In this document: positions 27,712 to 36,956 of the stretch, piece by piece
Numbering within the stretch: the stretch's first letter is position 1
How the letters are laid out: each line of letters opens with the position of its first letter
Assembly (NCBI GenBank): GCA_024123915.1
Contig: CP099650.1
Location: 868,001-932,000 of the forward strand
Origin: Oxalobacteraceae bacterium OTU3CAMAD1
GTDB lineage: Bacteria; Pseudomonadota; Gammaproteobacteria; Burkholderiales; Burkholderiaceae_D
Direction: 5' to 3'
Length of the DNA stretch: 64,000 nt
The notes under the pieces: generated by a model
Seen by the model: the letters and a program-made list of their open reading frames with translations, nothing else
What the model was told of the DNA's origin: nothing
Databases searched by the model: none
Program-made: the position numbers and the translations under genes

Positions 27712-27740
27712 TTGCGTCAAGCCCCTTTTCACGCTACACT
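27712..27740 (+). promoter_or_regulatory. Candidate promoter of the rplC (S10-like) operon
   Basis: TTGCGT (27712-27717) and TACACT (27735-27740) are 17 nt apart. The -10 box is flanked by AAGCC (27719-27723) and GGCTT (27745-27749), a dyad also found around the -10 of the spc and rpsD promoters. It lies just after the ParE gene and would give a leader of about 90 nt. Confidence 0.65.
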
Positions 27741-27751
27741 AGCCGGCTTCG

Positions 27752-27781
27752 GTATGGATTCGACCTTTTATTGGTCCATAC
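27752..27781 (+). promoter_or_regulatory. Leader hairpin before rplC
   Basis: GTATGGA (27752-27758) pairs with TCCATAC (27775-27781), followed by TAATTTTG. A second weak CCCGCC/GGTGGG stem precedes the start codon. A role in L4-type feedback is possible by analogy with the Escherichia coli S10 leader, but that is inference. Confidence 0.5.
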
Positions 27782-27836
27782 TAATTTTGTAGTTCAACAT
27801 ATCCCCGCCCAATCGTAGGTGGGAATTGGAGAAAAA

Positions 27837-28493
27837 ATGAGCCTTGGCCTCCTCGGTCGCAAGGTTGGTATGATGCGCATCTTCACGGATGAAGGGGACT
27901 CGATCCCTGTCACCGTGTTGGACGTATCGAACAACCGTGTTGCGCAAATCAAAACTCCTGAAACTGATGGTTACTCCGCAGTTCAGGTCGCATTCGGTCA
28001 ACGTCGCGCTTCCCGCGTAACGAAGGCTGTTGCTGGTCACCACGCTAAAGCTGGTGTTGAAGCCGGTACTCTGTTGAAAGAGTTCCGCGTCGACGCCACC
28101 AAGGCAGCAGAATTGAAAGCCGGCGATGTCGTTGCCGCTTCGCTGTTCGAAGTCGGTCAAAAGATCGACGTTCAAGGTGTCACGATCGGTAAAGGCTATG
28201 CCGGTACCATCAAGCGTCACCACTTTGCTTCGGGCCGTGCCACCCACGGTAACTCGCGTTCGCACAACGTTCCAGGCTCCATCGGTATGGCGCAGGATCC
28301 AGGCCGCGTGTTCCCAGGTAAGCGCATGACCGGTCACCTCGGTGACGTCACCCGCACCGTGCAGAACCTCGAAATCGCCCGTATCGACGCCGACCGTCAG
28401 CTGCTGCTGGTCAAGGGCGCGATTCCTGGCGCGAAAAATGGCCAGGTCGTCGTATCGCCTGCTGTCAAAGTTAAAGCAAAGAAGGGAGCTTAA
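27837..28493 (+). CDS. rplC: 50S ribosomal protein L3
   Basis: The ATG at 27837 ([16 protein letters not shown]) follows TTGGAGA; the frame opens at 27819 in spacer. The product is 218 residues against 209 in Escherichia coli. L3 begins 50S assembly near the peptidyl-transferase centre; the tip loop ([20 protein letters not shown]) is intact. In most related genomes it follows rpsJ directly. Here it heads its own transcription unit after 9 kb of accessory genes. Confidence 0.99.
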   Translation: MSLGLLGRKVGMMRIFTDEGDSIPVTVLDVSNNRVAQIKTPETDGYSAVQVAFGQRRASRVTKAVAGHHAKAGVEAGTLLKEFRVDATKAAELKAGDVVAASLFEVGQKIDVQGVTIGKGYAGTIKRHHFASGRATHGNSRSHNVPGSIGMAQDPGRVFPGKRMTGHLGDVTRTVQNLEIARIDADRQLLLVKGAIPGAKNGQVVVSPAVKVKAKKGA

Positions 28494-28496
28494 ACG

Positions 28497-29117
28497 ATGG
28501 AACTCAAGCTCTTGAACGCTCAAGGTCAAGCCGCCTCTAACGTAGCTGCCGCCGACACCATTTTCGGCCGCGACTACAACGAAGCCCTGATCCACCAGAT
28601 CGTCGTTGCTTACCAAGCCAATGCTCGCAGCGGCAACCGTAAACAAAAAGACCGTGAAGAAGTCCACCACACGACCAAGAAGCCATGGCGCCAAAAAGGC
28701 ACCGGCCGCGCTCGTGCTGGTATGTCGTCGTCGCCACTGTGGCGCGGCGGTGGTCGCATCTTCCCGAACTCGCCCGACGAGAACTTCACCCACAAAGTGA
28801 ACAAGAAGATGTACCGCGCAGGTATCTGCTCGATTCTGTCCCAGCTGGCCCGCGAAGAGCGCCTGGTTGTGGTCGAAGATTTCGCGATCGAAGCGCCAAA
28901 AACCAAGCTGCTGTCGCAAAAGCTGACCGGCATGGGCTTTGACTCGGTACTGATCATCACCGACGTCGCCAACGAAAACCTGGAACTGGCTTCGCGCAAT
29001 CTGCCGAACGTTCTGGTTGTCGAGCCACGTCACGCAGATCCAATGTCGCTGGTGTTCTACAAGAAGATTGTAGTGACCAAGGCCGCATTGGCCAAGATTG
29101 AGGAGATGCTGGCATGA
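28497..29117 (+). CDS. rplD: 50S ribosomal protein L4
   Basis: The product is 206 residues. The extended loop that lines the exit tunnel is visible ([20 protein letters not shown], then SSPLWRGGG). In enteric bacteria L4 also represses its own operon through the S10 leader. Because rpsJ is not in this transcription unit, any such control here would act on the rplC leader. It starts three bases after rplC and its stop overlaps rplW. Confidence 0.99.
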   Translation: MELKLLNAQGQAASNVAAADTIFGRDYNEALIHQIVVAYQANARSGNRKQKDREEVHHTTKKPWRQKGTGRARAGMSSSPLWRGGGRIFPNSPDENFTHKVNKKMYRAGICSILSQLAREERLVVVEDFAIEAPKTKLLSQKLTGMGFDSVLIITDVANENLELASRNLPNVLVVEPRHADPMSLVFYKKIVVTKAALAKIEEMLA

Positions 29118-29428
29118 GCGCATTGAAATTTAGCGAAGAGCGCCTGATGAAGGTGCTGGTAGCTCCAGTCATTTCCGAGAAGGCCACCATGGTCGCGGAA
29201 AAGAACGAGCAGATCGTGTTCCGTGTTACCACCGACGCGACCAAGCCAGAAATCAAGGCCGCCGTTGAACTGCTGTTCAAAGTCGAAGTGGAATCGGTGC
29301 AGACCGTCAACCGCGAAGGTAAGCAGAAGCGTTCCGGCGCCCACACCGGCCGCCGCAACCATACCAAGCGTGCTTTCGTGTGCCTGAAGCCTGGCCAGGA
29401 AATCAATTTCTCCGAGGAGGCTAAATAA
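29114..29428 (+). CDS. rplW: 50S ribosomal protein L23
   Basis: The 104-residue protein carries the conserved [14 protein letters not shown] start and the exposed loop near residues 65-80. L23 lies at the tunnel exit and docks trigger factor and SRP. The ATG overlaps the rplD stop (ATGA) and its own stop overlaps the rplB start (TAATG), so translation is coupled in both directions. Confidence 0.98.
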   Translation: MSALKFSEERLMKVLVAPVISEKATMVAEKNEQIVFRVTTDATKPEIKAAVELLFKVEVESVQTVNREGKQKRSGAHTGRRNHTKRAFVCLKPGQEINFSEEAK

Positions 29429-30255
29429 TGGCACTCGTTAAGATGAAGCCAACCTCGCCAGGCCGTCGCGGCATGGTGAAGGTTGTGAACCCGGACCTGT
29501 ACAAAGGTCGTCCGTTCGCAGCCCTGGTTGAGAAAAAATCGAAGACCGCCGGCCGTAACAACAACGGCCACATCACCACCCGTCACATCGGTGGTGGTCA
29601 CAAGCAACACTATCGCCTGATCGACTTCAAGCGTCAGAAGGATGGCATTCCTGCGAAAGTGGAACGTATCGAATACGATCCAAACCGCACCGCGAATATC
29701 GCCCTGCTGTGCTACGCCGACGGCGAGCGTCACTACATCATCGCCACCAAGGGCATGAGCGTGGGCGACACCGTCATGAACGGCTCGGAAGCGCCGATCA
29801 AGTCGGGCAACTGCCTGCCGATCCGCAACATCCCGGTCGGTACCGTCATGCACTGCGTCGAAATGCTGCCAGGTAAGGGTGCCCAGATGGCCCGTACCGC
29901 CGGCGCCGGCGTTGTCCTGATGGCCCGCGAAGGCACCTACGCCCAGGTTCGCCTGCGCTCGGGTGAAGTCCGTCGCGTGCACATCGAGTGCCGTGCCACC
30001 GTGGGTGAAGTCGGCAATGCCGAACACAGCCTGCGCAAGATCGGTAAAGCTGGTGCGATGCGCTGGCGCGGTGTTCGTCCTACCGTTCGCGGTGTGGTCA
30101 TGAACCCGGTCGATCACCCGCACGGTGGTGGTGAAGGTAAAACCGCAGCTGGTCGTCATCCAGTGTCGCCTTGGGGCCAACAGACGAAGGGTAAGAAGAC
30201 CCGCAGCAACAAGCGCACTTCTTCCATGATCGTCTCGCGCCGCGGCAAGAAATAA
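29428..30255 (+). CDS. rplB: 50S ribosomal protein L2
   Basis: The product is 275 residues against 273 in Escherichia coli. L2 is needed for subunit joining and peptidyl-transferase activity. The conserved histidine-bearing loop [14 protein letters not shown] and the basic C-terminal tail ([18 protein letters not shown]) are present. It starts on the last base of the rplW stop. Confidence 0.99.
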   Translation: MALVKMKPTSPGRRGMVKVVNPDLYKGRPFAALVEKKSKTAGRNNNGHITTRHIGGGHKQHYRLIDFKRQKDGIPAKVERIEYDPNRTANIALLCYADGERHYIIATKGMSVGDTVMNGSEAPIKSGNCLPIRNIPVGTVMHCVEMLPGKGAQMARTAGAGVVLMAREGTYAQVRLRSGEVRRVHIECRATVGEVGNAEHSLRKIGKAGAMRWRGVRPTVRGVVMNPVDHPHGGGEGKTAAGRHPVSPWGQQTKGKKTRSNKRTSSMIVSRRGKK

Positions 30256-30265
30256 GGGGTAGCAC

Positions 30266-30541
30266 ATGACTCGTTCATTGAAAAAAGGGCCGTTCTGTGA
30301 CGCCCACCTGGTGAAAAAAGTCGAAGCGGCGCAAGCGGCCAAAGACAAAAAGCCAATCAAAACCTGGTCCCGTCGTTCGACCATCATGCCTGACTTCATC
30401 GGCCTGACGATCGCCGTCCACAATGGCAAGCTGCACGTGCCGGTGTACGTCTCCGAGAACATGGTTGGTCACAAGCTCGGTGAATTCGCGCTGACCCGCA
30501 CGTTCAAGGGCCATGCCGCTGACAAGAAGGCGAAGAAATAA
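30266..30541 (+). CDS. rpsS: 30S ribosomal protein S19
   Basis: The 91-residue protein starts [15 protein letters not shown] and keeps the [13 protein letters not shown] and [12 protein letters not shown] stretches. S19 lies in the 30S head, in contact with S13 and the A-site tRNA. GGGGTAG precedes the start. Its stop overlaps the rplV start (TAATG). Confidence 0.99.
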   Translation: MTRSLKKGPFCDAHLVKKVEAAQAAKDKKPIKTWSRRSTIMPDFIGLTIAVHNGKLHVPVYVSENMVGHKLGEFALTRTFKGHAADKKAKK

Positions 30542-30870
30542 TGGAAACCAAAGCAATCCTCAAGGGTGTGCGCTTGTCGGATCAGAAAGGTCGCCTCGTG
30601 GCCGACCAGATCCGCGGCAAGAAAGTTGACGCAGCACTCAACATTCTGCAATTCAGCCCGAAAAAGGGCGCGACCATCATCAAGAAAGTGCTGGAGTCGG
30701 CCATCGCCAACGCCGAGCACAACGATGGCGCCGACATCGACGAATTGTTCGTCAAAGTCATCTACGTCGAAAAGGGTCCGATCCTCAAGCGCTTCACCGC
30801 ACGCGCTAAGGGCCGGGGTGATCGCATCTCGAAGCAATCGTGTCACATTTACGTGACCGTCGGCAACTAA
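30541..30870 (+). CDS. rplV: 50S ribosomal protein L22
   Basis: The 109-residue protein holds the long beta-hairpin that narrows the exit tunnel ([27 protein letters not shown] in two strands). Changes or insertions in this hairpin give macrolide resistance in other bacteria; none is evident here. Coupled to rpsS by a one-base overlap. Confidence 0.98.
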   Translation: METKAILKGVRLSDQKGRLVADQIRGKKVDAALNILQFSPKKGATIIKKVLESAIANAEHNDGADIDELFVKVIYVEKGPILKRFTARAKGRGDRISKQSCHIYVTVGN

Positions 30871-30881
30871 GGAGCTATAGC

Positions 30882-31700
30882 ATGGGTCAAAAAATCCACC
30901 CAACCGGCTTCCGCCTGTCGGTTACCCGTAACTGGGCCTCGCGTTGGTATGCTGGCAACAGCAACTTCGCTTCGATGCTGAACGAAGACTTGAAGGCACG
31001 CGCCTACCTGAAGACCAAGCTGAAGAACGCTTCGGTCGGCCGCATCGTCATCGAGCGTCCAGCCAAGAACGCGCGCTTCACGATCTACAGCTCGCGTCCG
31101 GGCGTGGTCATTGGTAAAAAAGGCGAAGACATCGAAGTACTGAAGTCGGCGCTGACCAAGATCATGGGCGTTCCTGTCCACGTGAACATCGAAGAAATCC
31201 GCAAGCCGGAAATCGACTCGCAGCTGATCGCCGATTCGATCGCCCAGCAGCTGGAAAAGCGCATCATGTTCCGCCGCGCGATGAAGCGCGCCATGCAAAA
31301 CGCCATGCGTCTGGGTGCCCTGGGCATCAAGATCATGTCGTCGGGTCGTCTGAACGGTATCGAAATCGCTCGTAAAGAGTGGTACCGCGAAGGTCGTGTG
31401 CCACTGCACACCCTGCGCGCCGACATCGACTACGGCACCAGCGAAGCTTCGACCACCTACGGCATCATCGGTGTCAAGGTCTGGGTATACAAGGGTGACC
31501 GCGCGCCGAACGGCGACGCACCAGTCATCGATACCCCGCCGGACGAGAAGAAGCCACGTGGCCCACGTCGTGACGACGGCAAACCAGCTGGCCGTCCGCG
31601 CCCAGCCGGCGCCGGCGCCGGTGCTAAACCAGCCGCTCCAGGCGCAGCCCGCGTACGTAGCGCCGCTGCCGCCAAGCCGGCCGAGAAAGCAGGAGAATAA
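30882..31700 (+). CDS. rpsC: 30S ribosomal protein S3 with long Ala/Pro-rich tail
   Basis: The ATG at 30882 ([14 protein letters not shown]) follows AAGGAG; upstream codons in frame belong to rplV sequence. The product is 272 residues, about 40 more than in Escherichia coli. The N-terminal KH domain keeps its GKKG loop ([13 protein letters not shown]), and the helicase-associated residues in the mRNA entry channel are in place. From about residue 215 on, a low-complexity basic tail follows ([18 protein letters not shown], then [18 protein letters not shown]). Tails of this kind are common in betaproteobacteria. Confidence 0.99.
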   Translation: MGQKIHPTGFRLSVTRNWASRWYAGNSNFASMLNEDLKARAYLKTKLKNASVGRIVIERPAKNARFTIYSSRPGVVIGKKGEDIEVLKSALTKIMGVPVHVNIEEIRKPEIDSQLIADSIAQQLEKRIMFRRAMKRAMQNAMRLGALGIKIMSSGRLNGIEIARKEWYREGRVPLHTLRADIDYGTSEASTTYGIIGVKVWVYKGDRAPNGDAPVIDTPPDEKKPRGPRRDDGKPAGRPRPAGAGAGAKPAAPGAARVRSAAAAKPAEKAGE

Positions 31701-31702
31701 TC

Positions 31703-32122
31703 ATGCTGCAACCAGCACGCAGGAAGTATCGTAAAGAGCAGAAAGGCCGTAACACCGGCATTTCGCATGGCACCGGCACTTCGGTGTCGTTCGGTGAATT
31801 CGGTCTGAAAGCCGTCGCCCGTGGTCGTATCACGGCACGCCAGATCGAAGCCGCTCGTCGCGCCATGACCCGTCACATCAAACGTGGCGGCCGTATCTGG
31901 ATCCGCATCTTCCCGGACAAACCGATTTCGAACAAGCCAGCCGAAGTTCGTATGGGTAACGGTAAGGGTAATCCAGAGTACTACGTCGCTGAAATCCGTC
32001 CGGGCAAAGTCCTGTACGAAATGGACGGCGTGGATGAAGTACTGGCGCGCGAAGCATTCCGCCTGGCCGCTGCCAAACTGCCGCTGGCGACCACCTTCGT
32101 GGTCCGCCAAGTCGGCCAATAA
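31703..32122 (+). CDS. rplP: 50S ribosomal protein L16
   Basis: The product is 139 residues. It starts [17 protein letters not shown] and contains the [24 protein letters not shown] segment that contacts A-site tRNA. The loop arginine usually hydroxylated by the YcfD/RoxA oxygenase lies in [19 protein letters not shown], and the MGNGKG context is intact. It follows rpsC by two bases. Confidence 0.98.
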   Translation: MLQPARRKYRKEQKGRNTGISHGTGTSVSFGEFGLKAVARGRITARQIEAARRAMTRHIKRGGRIWIRIFPDKPISNKPAEVRMGNGKGNPEYYVAEIRPGKVLYEMDGVDEVLAREAFRLAAAKLPLATTFVVRQVGQ

Positions 32123-32134
32123 CAGGAGTGAAAT

Positions 32135-32326
32135 ATGAAAGCATCTGAACTCCGCGGCAAAGACCAGGTAGCTCTGCAAAAAGAGCTGACTGACCTGTTG
32201 AAGGCCCAGTTCGGCCTGCGCATGCAAATCGCGACGCAGCAGCTGAGCAATACTTCGCAGCTCAAGAAGGTACGTCGCGACATCGCACGTGTAAAAACGG
32301 TAATGAACACCAAGGAAGCCAAATGA
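32135..32326 (+). CDS. rpmC: 50S ribosomal protein L29
   Basis: A 63-residue two-helix hairpin protein: [20 protein letters not shown], then [20 protein letters not shown]. It packs beside L23 at the tunnel exit. ACAGGAG precedes the start, and its last codon overlaps the rpsQ start (ATGA). Confidence 0.98.
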   Translation: MKASELRGKDQVALQKELTDLLKAQFGLRMQIATQQLSNTSQLKKVRRDIARVKTVMNTKEAK

Positions 32327-32595
32327 CCGAAACAGTGAACAAGCCGCTCAAGCGCACGCTGGTCGGTAAAGTGGTGTCCGACAAAATGGACAAAACCGTT
32401 ACCGTTCTGATCGAACGTCACGTCAAGCATCCTTTGTACGGCAAGATCATCATGCGCTCGAACAAGTATCACGCGCATGACGAGACCAACCAGGTGAAAA
32501 CCGGTGACACGGTGGAAATCGTGGAAGGTCGTCCGATCTCCAAAACGAAGGCATGGACCGTGACGCGCGTGGTGCAAGCCGCGCAAATCGTTTAA
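32323..32595 (+). CDS. rpsQ: 30S ribosomal protein S17
   Basis: The 90-residue OB-fold protein binds 16S rRNA early in assembly. Motifs [16 protein letters not shown] and [19 protein letters not shown] are intact. It is the last gene of the S10-like operon; a strong terminator follows eight bases after its stop. Confidence 0.98.
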   Translation: MTETVNKPLKRTLVGKVVSDKMDKTVTVLIERHVKHPLYGKIIMRSNKYHAHDETNQVKTGDTVEIVEGRPISKTKAWTVTRVVQAAQIV

Positions 32596-32602
32596 TTAAG
32601 TC

Positions 32603-32640
32603 TGCCCCGCTTCGCCGGCAACGGCGGGTGGGGTATTTTT
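32603..32640 (+). terminator. Intrinsic terminator at the end of the S10-like operon
   Basis: A stem of about 14 bp with one bulged T and a GCAA tetraloop (inner arms CGCCG 32613-32617 and CGGCG 32622-32626; outer CCCC with GGGG) is followed by ATTTTT. It separates rpsQ from rplN. Confidence 0.85.
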
Positions 32641-32649
32641 AATTAGTTC

Positions 32650-32687
32650 TTGCAAGCCCGCGAGTTGTGTTCTATACTTGCGGGCTT
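32650..32687 (+). promoter_or_regulatory. spc operon promoter with dyad around the -10 box
   Basis: TTGCAA (32650-32655) and TATACT (32673-32678) are 17 nt apart. A perfect inverted repeat, AAGCCCGC (32654-32661) and GCGGGCTT (32680-32687), encloses the -10. A leader of about 175 nt with no evident ORF precedes rplN. Confidence 0.82.
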
Positions 32688-32862
32688 CGTTCATGTAACG
32701 CCGCAAAGTGTCTGGCCACAGACGCAGAACCGTGCGGTCGGTCGCAGTACGAAGGTCAAGCACCCAAACATCACGCCCTGCATGGGCGCGCTGGCGGGAC
32801 CAAGACTGACCGCAGGTCCGCATTGTGTGGATTCTTCGGCTTAAGTTGGGAAAGAGAATACT

Positions 32863-33231
32863 ATGATTCAAACTGAAAGCCGGCTCGAAGTGGCCGACAA
32901 TACCGGTGCAAAAGAAGTTATGTGCATCAAGGTATTGGGCGGTTCCAAGCGCCGTTATGCTGGCATTGGCGATGTGATCAAAGTGACTGTCAAAGTCGCC
33001 GCGCCACGTGGCCGTGTCAAAAAAGGTGAAATTTATAACGCCGTGGTTGTGCGCACCGCTAAAGGTGTTCGCCGCCAAGACGGTTCCCTGGTGAAGTTCG
33101 ACGGCAATGCCGCCGTTCTGTTGAACGCCAAGCTGGAACCGATCGGTACCCGTATTTTTGGACCAGTGACGCGCGAGCTGCGCACTGAAAAGTTCATGAA
33201 GATCGTGTCCCTGGCACCGGAAGTCCTGTAA
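32863..33231 (+). CDS. rplN: 50S ribosomal protein L14
   Basis: The product is 122 residues, the universal length ([25 protein letters not shown]). L14 forms an intersubunit bridge and is the docking site of the silencing factor RsfS. It opens the spc operon behind its own promoter. Confidence 0.99.
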   Translation: MIQTESRLEVADNTGAKEVMCIKVLGGSKRRYAGIGDVIKVTVKVAAPRGRVKKGEIYNAVVVRTAKGVRRQDGSLVKFDGNAAVLLNAKLEPIGTRIFGPVTRELRTEKFMKIVSLAPEVL

Positions 33232-33240
33232 GGAGTCGTA

Positions 33241-33555
33241 ATGGATAAGATTCGTAAAAACGACGAAGTCATCGTTCTGACCGGGAAAGACAAGGGCAAA
33301 CGTGGCGTCGTTTCGCGTCGTGTAGATGCGGAGCATGTCGTGGTTGAAGGCGTCAACGTCGCTAAAAAAGCGACCAAGCCTAACCCAATGACTGGCGTAC
33401 AAGGTGGTATCGTCGACAAGACTATGCCGATTCACGTGTCCAATGTCGCGTTGTTCAACGCGGCTAGTGGCAAGGCAGACCGTGTCGGTTTCAAAGAAGT
33501 GGATGGCAAAAAAGTCCGCATCTTCAAATCGTCCGGCGAAGTAGTGAAGGCTTAA
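33241..33555 (+). CDS. rplX: 50S ribosomal protein L24
   Basis: The 104-residue protein has an N-terminal KOW motif ([19 protein letters not shown]). L24 is one of the two initiators of 50S assembly. AGGAGTCG lies directly before the ATG. Confidence 0.98.
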   Translation: MDKIRKNDEVIVLTGKDKGKRGVVSRRVDAEHVVVEGVNVAKKATKPNPMTGVQGGIVDKTMPIHVSNVALFNAASGKADRVGFKEVDGKKVRIFKSSGEVVKA

Positions 33556-33561
33556 GAAATC

Positions 33562-34101
33562 ATGGCACGTCTCCAAGAATTCTACAAAGATAAAGTCGTC
33601 GCCGACCTGACCGCGAAATTCGGTTACAAGTCGGTGATGGAAGTTCCACGCCTGACCAAGATCACCCTGAACATGGGTGTTGGTGAGGCAATCGCGGACA
33701 AGAAAGTCCTCGAACACGCCGTCGGCGACCTGACCAAGATCGCTGGCCAAAAGCCAGTGACGACCAAGTCGCGCAAAGCTATCGCGGGTTTCAAAATCCG
33801 TGAAGGCTACCCGATCGGTACCATGGTCACCCTGCGTGGCGCTCGCATGTACGAGTTCCTCGATCGCTTCATTACCGTGGCCCTGCCGCGCGTGCGCGAT
33901 TTCCGTGGTGTCAATGGTCGTTCGTTCGATGGCCGCGGCAACTATAACATCGGTGTCAAAGAGCAGATCATCTTCCCTGAGATCGAGTACGACAAGATCG
34001 ATGCGCTGCGTGGTATGAATATTTCCATCACCACCACCGCCAAGACCGACGACGAAGCCAAAGCTTTGCTCGCCGCCTTTAAATTCCCGTTCAGGAACTA
34101 A
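33562..34101 (+). CDS. rplE: 50S ribosomal protein L5
   Basis: The 179-residue protein binds 5S rRNA with L18 and contacts P-site tRNA. It shows [18 protein letters not shown] and [20 protein letters not shown]. It starts six bases after rplX with only a weak ribosome-binding site, suggesting coupled translation. Confidence 0.99.
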   Translation: MARLQEFYKDKVVADLTAKFGYKSVMEVPRLTKITLNMGVGEAIADKKVLEHAVGDLTKIAGQKPVTTKSRKAIAGFKIREGYPIGTMVTLRGARMYEFLDRFITVALPRVRDFRGVNGRSFDGRGNYNIGVKEQIIFPEIEYDKIDALRGMNISITTTAKTDDEAKALLAAFKFPFRN

Positions 34102-34108
34102 GAAGATC

Positions 34109-34414
34109 ATGGCAAAACTCGCACTGATTAACCGTGAGCAAAAGCGTGTGGACCTGGCGAACAAATTCGCCGCCAAGCGCGCTTCGCTGAAGGCCATCAT
34201 TGATGACCAGTCGAAGTCGGAAGAAGAACGTTACGAAGCGCGCCTGAAACTGCAAGCGCTGCCACGTAACTCGGCTCCGACCCGCCAGCGTAACCGCTGC
34301 GCCGTCACCGGTCGTCCTCGCGGCACTTTCCGTAAATTCGGTCTGGGCCGTATCAAGCTCCGTGAATTCGCCATGCGTGGTGAGATTCCGGGTATGACTA
34401 AAGCAAGCTGGTAA
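34109..34414 (+). CDS. rpsN: 30S ribosomal protein S14, zinc-free form
   Basis: The product is 101 residues and has a single cysteine ([11 protein letters not shown]), so it is the long C-minus form that does not bind zinc, in contrast to the short four-cysteine form. It lies in the 30S head. The C-terminus [15 protein letters not shown] is typical. Confidence 0.98.
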   Translation: MAKLALINREQKRVDLANKFAAKRASLKAIIDDQSKSEEERYEARLKLQALPRNSAPTRQRNRCAVTGRPRGTFRKFGLGRIKLREFAMRGEIPGMTKASW

Positions 34415-34428
34415 TAGGAGAATATGCA

Positions 34429-34824
34429 ATGAGTATGAGCGATCCTATCGCCGATATGCTGACCCGCATTCGTAACGCCCAGGGCGTGCAAAAAACGACC
34501 GTGGCCATGCCATCGTCGAAAGTCAAAATTGCGATTGCCAACGTCCTCAAGGACGAGGGTTACATTGAAGATTTCGCCGTAGCCGAAGCTGGTGGCAAAG
34601 CGGAACTGAAAATCGGTTTGAAGTATTATGTTGGCCGTCCCGTCATCGAGCGCCTTGAGCGCGTGTCCCGTCCGGGCCTGCGCGTCTACAAGGGCAAAGA
34701 CGAGATCCCTACTGTGATGAATGGCTTGGGTGTGGCGATCGTGTCGACTCCGCAAGGCGTCATGACTGACCGCAAAGCACGCGCTACCGGTGTCGGCGGC
34801 GAAGTTATTTGCTACGTCGCATAA
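34429..34824 (+). CDS. rpsH: 30S ribosomal protein S8
   Basis: The 131-residue protein starts [16 protein letters not shown] and keeps the C-terminal [14 protein letters not shown] loop that binds helix 21 of 16S rRNA. In Escherichia coli S8 represses the spc operon at the rplE start. The ribosome-binding site is TAGGAG. Confidence 0.99.
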   Translation: MSMSDPIADMLTRIRNAQGVQKTTVAMPSSKVKIAIANVLKDEGYIEDFAVAEAGGKAELKIGLKYYVGRPVIERLERVSRPGLRVYKGKDEIPTVMNGLGVAIVSTPQGVMTDRKARATGVGGEVICYVA

Positions 34825-34834
34825 GGAGTTAGAC

Positions 34835-35368
34835 ATGTCTCGTGTAGCTAAAATGCCAATCGCTGTGCCAGCTGGCGCTGATGTCGCCATCTCCGCGCAA
34901 GCGATCACTGTCAAGGGCCCGCTGGGCGTCTTGACCCAGGTCCTCAACGGCCAGGTCAAAGTGGAAAACAAAGAAGGAACCCTCAATTTCGTCCCGGCCG
35001 ATGACAGCCGCGAAGCCAATGCCATGTCCGGCACGCTGCGCGCCCTGGTCAACAACATGGTCACCGGCGTCACCAAGGGTTTCGAGAAAAAGCTGAACCT
35101 GGTCGGTGTGGGTTACAAGGCGCAAGCGCAGGGCGACAAGCTGAATCTGTCGCTGGGCTTCTCGCACCCTGTCGTGCACTCGATGCCAGCCGGCGTCACC
35201 TGCGCTACCGCAACGCCGACGGAGATCATCATCAAAGGGATCGACCGTCAGCAAGTGGGCCAAGTGGCTGCTGAAGTTCGCGCTTACCGCTCCCCAGAGC
35301 CTTACAAGGGCAAGGGCGTTCGCTATGCGGACGAAGTGGTTAAGATCAAAGAAACCAAGAAGAAGTAA
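34835..35368 (+). CDS. rplF: 50S ribosomal protein L6
   Basis: The ATG at 34835 ([14 protein letters not shown]) follows AAGGAG; the frame opens at 34790 inside rpsH. The product is 177 residues and made of two repeated domains. The C-terminal signature [14 protein letters not shown] is intact. L6 lies near the factor-binding site. Confidence 0.99.
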   Translation: MSRVAKMPIAVPAGADVAISAQAITVKGPLGVLTQVLNGQVKVENKEGTLNFVPADDSREANAMSGTLRALVNNMVTGVTKGFEKKLNLVGVGYKAQAQGDKLNLSLGFSHPVVHSMPAGVTCATATPTEIIIKGIDRQQVGQVAAEVRAYRSPEPYKGKGVRYADEVVKIKETKKK

Positions 35369-35381
35369 CTAGGGGCTGACG

Positions 35382-35744
35382 ATGGACAAGAAAGAATCAC
35401 GTCTGCGCCGCGGACGCCAAACCCGGATCAAGATCGCGCAACAGAAAGTGAACCGCCTGTCGGTACACCGCACTAATCTGCATATCTACGCGAACCTGAT
35501 CTCGCCGGATGCCAAAGTACTGGTATCGGCCTCCACGGCAGAAGTCGAAGTGCGCAACGAACTGGCTGGCAAATCGGGCAAGGGCGGCAACGCTGCTGCT
35601 GCCGCGATCGTCGGCAAGCGCGTCGCAGAGAAAGCACTGAAAGCAGGGATTACCGAAGTCGCGTTCGACCGCTCCGGTTTCCGTTACCACGGCCGTGTGA
35701 AGGCGCTGGCAGAAGCCGCGCGTGAAGCCGGTCTGAAGTTCTAA
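35382..35744 (+). CDS. rplR: 50S ribosomal protein L18
   Basis: The 120-residue protein starts [18 protein letters not shown] and ends [26 protein letters not shown]. It binds 5S rRNA with L5. The order rplF-rplR-rpsE is the standard one. Confidence 0.99.
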   Translation: MDKKESRLRRGRQTRIKIAQQKVNRLSVHRTNLHIYANLISPDAKVLVSASTAEVEVRNELAGKSGKGGNAAAAAIVGKRVAEKALKAGITEVAFDRSGFRYHGRVKALAEAAREAGLKF

Positions 35745-35753
35745 GGAACGATC

Positions 35754-36272
35754 ATGGCAAAAATGCAAGCAAAAATGGCAAGCGACAAGCCGGATGACGG
35801 CATGCGCGAAAAAATGATCGCGATCAACCGCGTGACCAAAGTGGTCAAGGGTGGTCGTATCATGGGTTTCGCCGCGCTGACCGTGGTTGGTGACGGCGAT
35901 GGCCGCATCGGCATGGGCAAGGGCAAGTCGAAAGAGGTACCGGTCGGTGTGCAGAAGGCAATGGAAGAAGCCCGTCGCAACCTGATCAAGGTCAACCTGA
36001 AAAACGGCACCCTGCAGCACACCGTTACCGGCCGTCACGGCGCATCGAAAGTGATGATGTCGCCTGCGAAACCAGGTACCGGCGTCATCGCTGGCGGCGC
36101 AATGCGCGCGATCTTCGAAGTAATGGGCGTGACCGATGTCGTGGCGAAATCCACCGGCTCGAGCAACCCTTACAACCTGGTCCGTGCAACGCTGGATGGT
36201 CTGGCAAAAATGAGTACTCCTGCTGAAATTGCTGCGAAACGCGGCAAGTCGGTAGAAGAAATCCTGGGCTAA
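35754..36272 (+). CDS. rpsE: 30S ribosomal protein S5
   Basis: The 172-residue protein shows the ribosomal S5 signature from [20 protein letters not shown] through [18 protein letters not shown]. The loop linked to spectinomycin resistance (VKGGRIMGF) is of wild-type form. AAGGAACG precedes the start. Confidence 0.99.
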   Translation: MAKMQAKMASDKPDDGMREKMIAINRVTKVVKGGRIMGFAALTVVGDGDGRIGMGKGKSKEVPVGVQKAMEEARRNLIKVNLKNGTLQHTVTGRHGASKVMMSPAKPGTGVIAGGAMRAIFEVMGVTDVVAKSTGSSNPYNLVRATLDGLAKMSTPAEIAAKRGKSVEEILG

Positions 36273-36282
36273 GGTGAACGTT

Positions 36283-36465
36283 ATGACAACCAAAACCGTC
36301 AAAGTACAATTGGTCAAGGGCTTGATCGGCACGCGTGAAGACCACCGTGCCACCGTCCGCGGTCTGGGCCTGCGTCGTGTCAACTCGGTCTCCGAGCTGC
36401 AAGACACCCCATCCGTGCGCGGCATGATCAACAAAGTATCGTACCTCGTTAAAGTAGTTGCGTAA
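36283..36465 (+). CDS. rpmD: 50S ribosomal protein L30
   Basis: The ATG at 36283 gives 60 residues ([16 protein letters not shown]). A GTG three codons upstream (36274) is less likely, since it would place the AAGGTGAAC ribosome-binding site inside the gene. Motif [20 protein letters not shown] is typical. Confidence 0.97.
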   Translation: MTTKTVKVQLVKGLIGTREDHRATVRGLGLRRVNSVSELQDTPSVRGMINKVSYLVKVVA

Positions 36466-36492
36466 GCCCTCGGGCTTACACACGGAGAAATC

Positions 36493-36924
36493 ATGGAACT
36501 GAATACCATTCAACCAGCCGATGGCGCCAAGCACTACAAGCGTCGCGTCGGCCGCGGTATCGGCTCCGGTCTGGGTAAAACCTCGGGCCGTGGTCACAAG
36601 GGTCAAAAATCGCGTTCGGGCGGCTTCCACAAAGTCGGTTTCGAAGGCGGTCAGATGCCTCTGCAACGCCGTCTGCCTAAGCGCGGTTTCAAGTCGCTCA
36701 ACGCCACCTTCAAAGCTGAAGTGCGCCTGTCCGACCTGAACAACCTGCCGGTCGGCGACGTCGACATCCTGGTGCTCAAGCAAGCCGGCGTGCTGGCTGT
36801 GCTGGCCCGCGACGTGCGCGTCATTCTGTCCGGCGAGATCACCAAAGCGGTGAACCTCAAAGGCCTGAAAGTGACCGCTGGCGCGAAAGCGGCCATCGAA
36901 GCAGCCGGCGGCTCGGTAGCCTGA
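36493..36924 (+). CDS. rplO: 50S ribosomal protein L15
   Basis: The 143-residue protein begins [20 protein letters not shown] with the glycine-rich [21 protein letters not shown] region that extends deep into 23S rRNA. The small hairpin CCTCGGGC... in the rpmD-rplO spacer (36466-36480) is not a terminator. The next gene is secY. Confidence 0.98.
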   Translation: MELNTIQPADGAKHYKRRVGRGIGSGLGKTSGRGHKGQKSRSGGFHKVGFEGGQMPLQRRLPKRGFKSLNATFKAEVRLSDLNNLPVGDVDILVLKQAGVLAVLARDVRVILSGEITKAVNLKGLKVTAGAKAAIEAAGGSVA

Positions 36925-36956
36925 GTTGACCGCTAACAGCTTGATCGGAGCGAAAA

